Source: Odontocerum albicorne
Lineage: Eukaryota; Arthropoda; Insecta; Trichoptera; Odontoceridae
NCBI GenBank assembly: GCA_949825065.1
Contig: OX463841.1
Location: forward strand, 19,600,479-19,664,478
Direction of reading: 5' to 3'
Length of the DNA stretch: 64,000 bases
Shown: positions 54,671 to 64,000 of the stretch, one piece after another
Layout: each line of letters opens with the position of its first letter
Position numbering within the stretch: position 1 is the first letter of the stretch
Translations under genes and position numbers: made by a program
Notes under the pieces: model-generated
What the model saw: the letters and a program-made list of their open reading frames with translations, nothing else
Databases searched by the model: none
What the model was told of the DNA's origin: nothing

Positions 54671-56495
54671 TGTGCCTTAAGGATAGAAAGGTGGTGGCTG
54701 CGGCCATTAGATTGGGTACTTCCCAGCACATGCATATGTTTAGAAAATATGGCATAGTTTTAACAAAATATTATACATAAATACGAGTATATTTTTTCCT
54801 GATATAAGATAATATATTGTGTCATGTTGTGAGGTGAATTTAATTTTAATTGTTATATCGGAAAGTTCCTTAGAAATTTTCGTAATAAATTTCTGACACC
54901 ACAAAATGATTTTTATAGCAATGTTGGAATATAATGAACTTTTATCGGTATTGAGAAGACTTGATATTGCACAATCTACTGACTATGATCACCTAAAGGC
55001 ACTCAGATTGATTGGTATTACAGAATAACACATGGGTACCACACTAGTTAAGTGAGTAAAAAAACTTTGAAGAATGATGATGGTACCTCAAAGTCTATTG
55101 ATAATTTCCTTAATTCAAAAGACAAACAATTTTATGCCAACAGTATTCGAGAGTTACCTCAAAGATGGGAAATAATTATAACTACAATAATAAGTGAAAA
55201 CATATCAAAGATAAATAAATAAAAAATAAACACACAATAAATAAATAAACCTAATCTGACTTTTTTCTTTTGTAAATATAATTTTTCGATATCCTAATAT
55301 TTTTGCCATACCACAAAACAAATTAAATTTTCTTAATTTTCTTGAATTATTAAAATTATCTTTTATCTTCTTTCAGTTTATGGGCGGCCCTAATAATAAA
55401 TTTGTAAGAACAAATAAAATATAAATAAAAGCGCGTGTAGCGTTAATATCTACCATGTGTTCGTTAATATCTACCATGTAGCGTTAATATCTACCATGTG
55501 CTCCCATTTCATTAATCAAATTTTGACTAACGTAATTGGAAAGGAGCTCTGCCACAAATTGATTTGCAATCAGAAGAATAAGGCGTGTGGGTTTCTTAAA
55601 AATAATTACACATTTCGATGACTTAATAAGAGTCTATACAGCTACAAAACTGTCCAAAAATTGTTTGATATGAACAGGTGTACCTATCAATATTCAATTA
55701 TTTACAATAAAATGATCTACGCAGTTCGTTGACACTCGAGAAGAAAGTGTTGAAGGAACGATTTCTATTGACAAATTATTCTCTGTTTGAAAATTATATT
55801 CATTACTTCATCATTTTACGAAATCAAAATGTGAAAATCAATTTAAATAAAACAATGTAAAACCACATTATTAACGACATGTTTTTGGAAATAAGCGAAA
55901 AAATAAGTTCTACAAAAAATTAAACCAATGTTGATAGACGTATGAGGTAAAAGAAAGATCACGATCTTGACATCTGAATTGGCAAATCGCATGCTATCTT
56001 TGGAACGTGTCCGTGGAAGGGGGCTTAAATCAAGTTTAACGTTTTCAAGCTGTCTTTCATAAATTCAAATAGACATCTACATTGAAGTGATATTTTATCA
56101 GTAAAAAGCATTCAATAGCGTTAATAATTACCTTTTTATTTACAAAACAGAGCTATTTGAAAAACGACGAATGGGAAACCATTTGACATGCTTACATTTT
56201 CTTATTATATATCAAAATAAATTATTGTTTTATCTATTTTTTGCAAATAAACTGTACATAAAACAACGATTGACACGATACGGCAGAAAAATCTTTAGCT
56301 GATTATAAAAACTATGGAGATTATTTCCGAGTATCTGAAATTGAGGATATAACATTTGATAGTTTTATAATACTAATTTATAAACATTGTTAAAAACGTA
56401 CATATTGAAAGTATTCATTAATGGAATATTATAATTCGTCTATTTTTATGTTCGCAATATTGAATGGATACTCGTAGATATACGAGTATGGTACA
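54671..56495. other. AT-rich stretch with a small tandem repeat
   Basis: No gene recognised. Three copies of CGTTAATATCTACCATGT lie at about 55,440-55,497 (period about 21-23). Confidence 0.45.
55439..55498. repeat. Tandem repeat, three units
   Basis: CGTTAATATCTACCATGT three times, separated by GTT or AG. Short minisatellite. Confidence 0.9.
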
Positions 56496-56497
56496 CC

Positions 56498-56890
56498 ACA
56501 AATGCTGTAGAAATGCGTGCACTTAGGTATATGGGGGACAATGTTAGACAGAATGCGGAATGAAGTTATTAGGGATGAACGTGAACCTGATGTATTGATT
56601 AAGATCATTTTGAGATGGTTTGGGCACGTGGAACGAATGAATGGAGAAAGACTAACAAAACAAATATACCGTGTAATTGTGAGTGGAAGACGTGGTAGAA
56701 AAGTATGGTTGGATCAAGTGAATGATATTTTAAAATAAGATAAAGTGAGAAGTAAGAGAAATCGTGGTAACTGTGTGGGAAGGTGTATAAATGTGAACGA
56801 TGCAAAATATGTGTGTCAAGATAGGAAAGTCCGGTGCTTTTTACTCTCTGTCTACTCCAGCAGGGAACGGCGTGATGGTATGTATTAAAT
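56498..56890 (+). pseudogene. LINE-A 3' coding portion
   Basis: The plus frame 56517-56738 reads GTMLDRMRNEVIRDEREPDV, then LRWFGHVERMNGERLTKQIY, then VSGRRGRKVWLDQVNDILK. Upstream, in another frame, GTAGAAATGCGTGCACTTAGG is the V-E-M-R-A-L-R segment. It ends at CAGCAGGGAACGGCGTGATGGTATG. The best preserved LRWFGHVERMN motif in the window; an early stop follows DILK. Confidence 0.82.
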
Positions 56891-57905
56891 TCTGATAGAT
56901 GTTTTGCTTGACAAAATATTCTCCAAAATAATATCAAGCTGAATAATCTGATTGGTGTTTTATTGTTGGATGTCAATTCGGTACATATCTTTTGACTCGA
57001 CGTAACTATCTGTACCATAGTTAGGCTTCATTGTGTGTCCAGAGCATAATGCACTGGGTGCGGTCAGCTAACAACGATTCTAGGGAGTGTTTGTTCCAAC
57101 CAACATATACTCGTACCATACCATACTGTACATGCAGTTAAAGTACATCAATTTATTGCAATGTTTTAAGTATCTGATGTACTATTGTGGCGTTTGCCTA
57201 CTACGAGTATTCAGTATTCAGTAAGCCGTGTTCAACGTGATTTCATTTTCAAATGTGGGAAATACATCTTGTAATACGAACGAACAAAATTGAATTGAAA
57301 AGTTAACAAAGACGGGTTTCTACACCGTTATCATAATATTTGCTTAGTGTCGATGGCATTTGGTCGCGGTTTTATTATTTTTTTTTACAATATAATTGAC
57401 AGACTTTCTGAATAAAGTTGTTTCTTGTCTAAATGAACATATATTTTCAAAATCAATTAAGTGAATACGTTTGTTAATACTTAATATTTATTGATCAAAA
57501 ATATTTAAAAAAATCTTCTTATTGGTTTTCTTCTTTGGTAACCACTTCTTGGCACCTATCCAAAACATTCCCGTCAGTTCTTCCTTTTGTCTCATTAACC
57601 GTTTATTTTACCTGGTTGATCTGTTGGAATATGACACATATTATGCCTCTCATTATGTAAACGAGTTTTCAACTTGTGAACCTTCACAGTTTTAAAGTCC
57701 TGTCAGCCCTTGTTCATCAATGAAAGCACTTCCATATTTGTTACACGATCCGTTCAGGAATTTTAAGGATACGTCTTTAGATCCACATCTATCAAAAACT
57801 TCGACGTACGTGATATTTTCTAATTCGGTGCCCATGCCTCCCAGTCCATAGAAGAGAGACGAAAAGATGTGAATGCGCGATAAATTAGAAAAATGTACAT
57901 ACTTT
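56891..57905. other. AT-rich stretch, nothing recognised
   Basis: No gene or known repeat. Footprint octamers at 57108 and 57202. Confidence 0.45.
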
Positions 57906-57910
57906 ATTGT

Positions 57911-58070
57911 AAAATATTATGCTGTGAATGAATAATTTTACTGTAAAATATTATGCTGTGAATGAATAATTTTACTGTAAAATATTATGCTGTGAATGAA
58001 TAATTTTACTGTAAAATATTATGCTGTGAATGAATAATTTTACTGTAAAATATTATGCTGTGAATGAAAA
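57911..58070. repeat. Tandem repeat, 34-base unit, about 4.7 copies
   Basis: Units starting AAAATATTATGCTGTGAATG at 57911, 57945, 57979, 58013 and 58047; the last is partial. The units look identical, implying recent expansion. Confidence 0.95.
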
Positions 58071-59760
58071 TGAATTATATTCTTTTATTTCATTAAACAA
58101 AAAATATTTATTGAAGTTTCTTTCATGTTATCAATTACTTTGTATTGATAAATATAAGTTAAAATTCTTCTATTTTCAAAACATTGTTATAAGAAATATT
58201 TTCTTGAAAATAAATGTTTTTCAAATAAATGTTTTGTATTAAAGAAATTAATATATGAATGCTATTAGGACTTTTTTCTCTTAAAGATTCAACAATAATA
58301 CATGTCATAAACTGAAAAACTTGTGAAGAAAAATATTAAAAACACATAACTTGAGAGCAAAAGTATATTTTGAAGAGAAGTACATTCTTGAAAATTATTT
58401 ATTCTATCCTGCTCATTTATTGTTTTTAGTCACCCAGAAAAGAGAATATCTACTGTTTTCTACTTTCTAATGACTGAGATGATTTATTACGTACTTTAGT
58501 TATCGCTAAGCGAATGGTTCAGTAATTATGTTTTTAGTGTTCGAAAAACCAAAGTGGAGAATTCATTACGAAGGAGCACGATTCGCACCTCATTTGAATG
58601 GAAGCACTCAACATGCTGGCCACAAAAATGTGAACCAGTGTCCGCTATCCATTATTGTGGTACTTTATAAAGCGAAAGTGTAACATAATCATACCGTTTT
58701 TCATGGGATTTTATGGAAGAATATTTAAGACGAAATTTTATCGAGAAATACCCGTTTACCTGCTTTGATACTTTTAATCGAGAAATACCCGTTTATCTGC
58801 TTTGAGATTGTACTTTTTCACACACAAGATCGATTTATGCATAATTTTAAATAAACGAAAAATCGTTTATCTTGGTTAATTTTTTTAATATGAGTAACAT
58901 CCGTGAAAATGTAATACATTCCAATTTAAGATAAAATAAACAAGAATTACAGTCAAGGGCATAGTCCTGGAAAAGTTATAACGACATACAGAACATAAAT
59001 GTATACTCAATAAATCTGAGTAATTTTTCGAAACTTGAATTTAATCACTATCGAAACCAAAATATATTGAGCGACAAACATGCTTTGAATCAAGCAGAAA
59101 CATCAGCGAATGCGATTATCAAAAAATATCAGTTTTTGGTTTTCTCATTTTGTTGTAAGATGAACATATATTGTGGAAACAAAAAAGGGCAAGAAACGAA
59201 TTTCTTTTATAAGCGTTAACAATAGCCAACAAAAGATCTTTGGAAATTATCTCTTACGTATTTTTCATTTTTACGGTCACATCACATTAGAAAAAACGAA
59301 TGATTAGATAGTGGTATTGTGTTTGTGCTTCTAGAACGAAATCTGTATTCTCAATGAACTCAATTTTGCTCACTGACTGGGAATACTCAAATTTGGGTGA
59401 ATAACCATTTAAATAAAAACGTTTTCGCGATTTGAAATGGAACACAAAAATATTTCTTTCGTCATCAAGCTGGTTGTCTAATTCATAGTTCAAGCTGAGG
59501 TAATGAAATCAGCTGATTCCCGTAATTAAGTAAGCCTCAACAAACCTGTTCGAAATTTAACTTTAAATATTTTTTTTTCAGTAAAAAAATATTATTTAGT
59601 GTTAAGATCGGACTATGAATTCGGGCATTAATCTCCAAGTAGCAAATCAAAGGGAAAAAATAAGAACAAAAAATAAAAAAAATGACACCGGCTGAAATAG
59701 TACAATCAAAAGAAAAAACTGTCAGTCATGTAATTCTTTCCAATTTGGCATGCACCCGAA
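58071..59760. other. AT-rich stretch with a two-unit repeat
   Basis: Two 37-base units starting TCGAGAAATACCCGTTTA at 58741 and 58778. Otherwise nothing recognised; frames at 58030-58242 and 59287-59493 have no motif. Confidence 0.45.
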
Positions 59761-59761
59761 A

Positions 59762-59970
59762 GATTATTAATGGGCCGCCTAAGATGGACACCCCAGTTAG
59801 TGGTAATATTTGGCGACGGAACCTCGCGCTACATGGGGAATGAGCTCACCGCGCGGGTAGGAAGTCGGTCGCACGCGAGCGGTCGCTCAGCGGCGTCACT
59901 GCTCTCCATTCTAGCCCGTACGCGTAGGTCTCTCTCTCATCGATATGCACCGACTACAAGCATTGTATAA
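59762..59970. other. CpG-rich patch 1
   Basis: About 200 bases with many CpGs (ACCGCGCGGGTAGGAAGTCG, GCGAGCGGTCGCTCAGCGGC) in AT-rich surroundings. A 66-codon plus frame covers it, Arg/Ser-rich, no motif. Could be a promoter or first exon, or a repeat. Confidence 0.4.
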
Positions 59971-62158
59971 CGAAAATTGGCTTAAAAACATGCCTACGGT
60001 TAAAGCATGATCTACTTTAGAAGCAACTGGCAGCACACTAGATGTTCTACTATTTGCGATACTCAATATTTATCGTACGCCACAGTTATGTCTTCTAAGT
60101 TTTTGAAAGTAGGTGTAATTATCTCATGTACTCATCAAATTCATATAATATGATATCATTATAGTTAAACATGTTCAGGGAGTTGCCCAATTGAAACAAA
60201 TAAATATTTTTTTTTATCAAAGCGTTTGTGATAGTTGTTAAAATATTTTTTTTGTAATGTGCCCTATAATTTCGTATTCTTGTTGCCCTTGAGAGCGATT
60301 GTATTTTTTCATATTCAAGCCTTGTATTGTTGATTGAAATTAATTCATTTTATTTTATGTTTTTTTTACTCTCCGTGCTGTACTATACAATGATATTTTT
60401 ATGCATCATAATTTGAAAGATATACCATATGTACCCTGAATTATTAGAATTTTGGACGATGTTGATACGTTATCTTTTGTTTAATAATTGTTGCAGTGAT
60501 ATGTAAAATACTCGTAAATGTTATTTATTTAAATACTCGTAAATGTTATTTAGTTAAATGTTATTTTTAATTAAATATCAGTGAAGCTACAATACATAAA
60601 TTAATATCAGATATTATACCGTTCGTGCCTGTTTTCAAAAGGATGTGTATATTTTTAATGTATTTTTCTTAATTTTAATCCCACTGCACTATTCTCACAG
60701 ATACAACTCTACATGAACACCTTTCCATACGCTTATGTATAGTATGTATGTATGCACGTTGAAAATATAATCTTAGCAATGAAACGTTGCAATAAAGGTT
60801 GCAATGAAACAAAAAAGAAATTTTAAATGTTATCTTACATAAAAATCACCAATTATTGAGAGCTAGATGCTTTCTTGTTGAAATTTCAGGTAACTTATGT
60901 TAGGTTAAACCTCAATCTTGGTATCATCATCACTATCCTCAGACACAAGAAAAGGATACAGAACAAGTTAAATAAACATTGTATAGAGAGAGTATATTCA
61001 ACACAAACCAGGTAATCGTGAATGTTTAAATGCTGGTATTCCGAATGAATACTTTAATTACACAACCATTTAAATACATTAAATGACGAAACACTACAAA
61101 ACACGAACACGAAAAAACCTGCTGGTATTGGAACTAAAAACAATCAAGAGAAGATAAGCGCTGTCGTAATGAGAAGCGATTACCATCGCTCCAGTGTCGC
61201 ATTCCTCTTAAATAAAGCGTTATGTTACCTCATTTTCATAATATTAAACTTTCGCTTTTCTTACAATATAAATAATGACGTTGAATTTCTCACGCAAAAA
61301 ACTGTAATCTATATCATTGAAACCGTTTTTATGTGTCATTTCATTTATCAAAACATTGTGCATTATTAACATTACACACATTATTGTGCAATATAATTAT
61401 AAAAATAATCATAAACGTGGAATTTGATTAAATATATTTCTCTTACTCAGTGCAACAAACGACATTTTTTAATTATGTTATTTCTAATGTTAACTTTTGT
61501 TGAAATTGATATTTTTAGCTTAAAACTACTGACTATATAGTGCTTTAATTAGCACAAGAGGATTTTTTAAATTGATTAATTCTGGAGTTTTAGATCTCTT
61601 TGTCACATGATTTTTTTTCAATTAACGGTGACTACATGTACATATTTTATGTTTGATTTTTATTTTATAAATCATACCATGTACATAACGTATCATGTTA
61701 TATTCAATACAAAAAATGTCATACAAAATACGTATGCACGTAAAAAAACATGTCAAATAATGTCTAAAAGTTCGAAATTCCTCATGAATTGAAAGTTGGT
61801 AATAATCACGATAATCATAAGATTTCTTAAGTCAAATGAAACACATTTCTTAAGTCAAATCAGAAATCCAAAAAGCTGTTGAATATTTAACACGAATAAC
61901 ACAATATGCACATATTAAAAAATAACGGCTAAATGTTTGAAATTCTTTATGAATTGATTCTTATAAGACTCCTGAATGCAAAGTGAACCCGAAATTTCAA
62001 ATGCTACTTAATGATTGTTAAAAATAATAAGTGCCTTTCTTTAACAGATATATACTCGTACAATGTGTACAGAGAAGAGAATTCTTAATCAAAAGATATT
62101 TTCGGTGCAACTGACGTAGGACTAAGGATTGCTACGCCAATGTTGATCAGCTAGTGTA
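59971..62158. other. AT-rich stretch, nothing recognised
   Basis: A 26-base unit with a footprint octamer occurs twice at 60,505-60,550, with a third unit lacking it. Frames at 61169-61369 and 61607-61792 look random. Confidence 0.45.
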
Positions 62159-62159
62159 A

Positions 62160-62350
62160 GAGCAAGTGGGGCGGAGCGCGGATATGCGAGCCTCAATAAA
62201 AATAAGCCTCACCGTTAAGTCTATGACACTTTTTGTCGCTTGGTTAGATTTAACCGGTAACCTGAGCGCGGCCGTCAATCACTGCGCGGCTCGGCTTGGC
62301 TCGGCTCGGCTCCGCTACAGCGCAGGCGTTGATCTCCACGAGAGCTCATT
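62160..62350. other. CpG-rich patch 2
   Basis: GTGGGGCGGAGCGCGGATATG (GC-box-like), then CTGAGCGCGGCCGTC and a GGCTCGGCT repeat (62,288-62,316), in AT-rich DNA. A plus frame of 86 codons passes through without a motif. Promoter or first exon possible, unproven. Confidence 0.4.
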
Positions 62351-63810
62351 ACCGCCTCATGAGTGCCTCTTAACACCATCCATTTTGATGGATGTTATTT
62401 TAATATCGATAATGAGTATTTTTTAATGATGAAGAAAATGTCTGGTTACTGCCTGTATTTATGACCATCTGGTGTTAACATTGCACTTAAGCGATAACAT
62501 CAGATTCGTTAAATTGAACTCTCACGAGCATACCTGAAACATTTTGTGTCTCGAGTGAATTTGGTAATATAGGTCAAATCCTACTATAATGAAATTCATA
62601 GGACAATAATAAATATTTCATTATATTAAACATGTGAGAAAACTATACCACTAAAATTACTAAATTATTTTTTTCCGTGTTATTATGACTGCTGTTTTTT
62701 TTAAAGCAGCATCCATAGTGGCATACTCCATTTTCATTATCATCTTCTTCCCTCTCGAAAGTTAAGATTGCATTCGACGTACTTGTCGAATGCAAAATTT
62801 CAATAATTTCTTTCAGTCAGCTTGCTCGCAGTCATTGAATTACAATATTGCCTTCATCAATGAAGTCATCATATGTTATATGTAATTTACACATGTGAAC
62901 AATTAAAACAAGATCTTCCTTTTATATTTTCATTTGAGCGTTTAAATTCATTAGACATTCGCCAAATATTGCTTGTGTCATCTAAGTTCGTTGGTTTGGA
63001 TCCTCTAAGCGCCTATTTTCGGTCAAAAACTGTTCGTTATACTGAAATTTTTATTTCGTTTAAAGATATTTATTGACCATGTTATTTTATGTGTGTTAAG
63101 TTCGTTCAATTCAACAAAATATATTCGTTATACTGAAAATTCCGTCACTTCGGTATTCTTTTTAGTGAGATTTGACCTGTTTAACATTAGATAACAAACT
63201 TTGTGAGCGCTAGATTTGTATTTTATTGGATTCAAGTATCTGTCTGTATATCCTACCTCACTTGTATAATCCGTGATTTCGAACTTGCGTTATTTCATTG
63301 CGTTGATATTTTAATTGTCCATGTACTGCCCCTAGAGATGCGATGCAGTCCCAAGAGGCAGCACTATTAAGTGTTTCAGTTTAATAGTTCACCTTCTACT
63401 CTATAACTTATTGATAATATTGGATGATTCAAAAATCCTTAGTATGGGATCTTCAACTGGCGTAACTCTTTTTCTATTTTGTTCCCCTTTGTCCTTCACG
63501 TCCTGATAATTTATTATTTATAAAATTAAAAAATTAAGTCGATTATAGTACTAATAATAAATGACTTCATTTCACATTTTACCGAGACATAATCACAAAA
63601 TACATCTAAATTGTATTGTTATGCTCATTAATCCCAAATATATTTTTCAACCTATTTTACATTTTAAGTCAAATGACTATTGAACTTTATGCATAGTAAA
63701 ACAAAAACACAATTATTCATAAGAAAATTCTCGAATAAGACATCAAAATGCAACAAAATTCATGTAAACAATATTTAGTAAGATTATCATTGAAACTAAG
63801 ATTTAAAGAA
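62351..63810. other. AT-rich stretch, nothing recognised
   Basis: Contains a hairpin at 62768-62795 (TTGCATTCGAC / GTCGAATGCAA, six-base loop). No gene supported. Confidence 0.45.
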
Positions 63811-63814
63811 AAAA

Positions 63815-63928
63815 ACAATCTGGTACTTAAGGCATTTTTGATCCCTTTCTGATTCGTTAGAAGAGATTGCTACATGGTAATCAGCCCACCAGGTTCTAGT
63901 CTATACAATGCAAGTGTAATAAAATATA
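63815..63928 (+). repeat. SINE family A distal part
   Basis: TCTGGTACTTAAGGCATTTTTG, CTGATTCGTTAGAAGAGATTG, CTACATGGTAATCAGCCC and CAGGTTCTAGTCTATACAATG with tail AAGTGTAATAAAATATA. Head missing. Confidence 0.7.
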
Positions 63929-63933
63929 AATCG

Positions 63934-64000
63934 AAGAAATGAACCTACATATCTTATGCTACCATTGCAAGAAATGAACCTACATATCTTATGCTACCAT
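63934..64000. repeat. Direct repeat at window end, period 35
   Basis: AAGAAATGAACCTACATATC begins at 63934 and 63969; both units run to GCTACCAT. It may be the start of a longer tandem array outside the window. Confidence 0.85.

Overview
The window reads as AT-rich (about one third GC by eye) arthropod, most likely insect, nuclear DNA. It is dominated by transposable elements. The only host coding sequence I can name is one short first coding exon, at 34,019-34,173 on the minus strand. It resembles the N-terminus of the membrane serine hydrolase ABHD2 and ends in a good splice donor. If that call is right, the 34 kb to its left is intron 1 or further gene body and everything to its right is 5' flank. 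The insect assignment rests on this exon, on the mix of tRNA-derived SINEs, mariner, Minos-type, hAT, Tigger, Helitron, Penelope and several LINE groups, and on the absence of bacterial-type gene packing.

Layout. 1-9.4 kb: SINEs A, B and C, a short Penelope insertion (3.7-3.95 kb) and a long (TA)n tract. 9.5-15.1 kb: jockey-like LINE, LINE-A fragments, two hairpins (a perfect 34-bp stem at 13.3 kb and a 289-bp foldback at 14.4 kb). 15.67-16.95 kb: a nearly intact mariner with one frameshift. 17-28 kb: LINE fragments of several types, including an RT with its FADD box at 22.7 kb. 28.53-31.60 kb: an apparently intact hAT element with perfect ends, 8-bp target duplication and a 603-codon transposase. 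34.0-34.2 kb: host exon. 34.8-38.2 kb: LINE pieces, a deleted Tigger (36.15-36.77 kb) and a SINE. 39.37-40.99 kb: a Helitron remnant with both ends visible and a SINE inside. 41.0-42.0 kb: a SINE pile-up. 42.62-42.82 kb: 200-base assembly gap. 43.4-46.3 kb: two mariner ruins around the longest LINE-A fragment. 51.1-52.5 kb: a Penelope-like element in inverted-pair form with GIY-YIG coding. 52.6-64 kb: LINE-A and SINE copies, tandem repeats and two CpG-rich patches.

The most striking signal is not a gene. The octamer TACTCGTA/TACGAGTA occurs at least 43 times where chance predicts roughly two or three. In five places a related repeat copy in this same window lacks exactly six bases at that point, so the motif is a TA-duplicating 4-base insertion. 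That is the footprint expected from excision of a Minos-like Tc1 element (termini CGAG/CTCG at TA). One such footprint was later used as the TA target of the mariner at 15.67 kb. No Minos-like element itself was found in the window.
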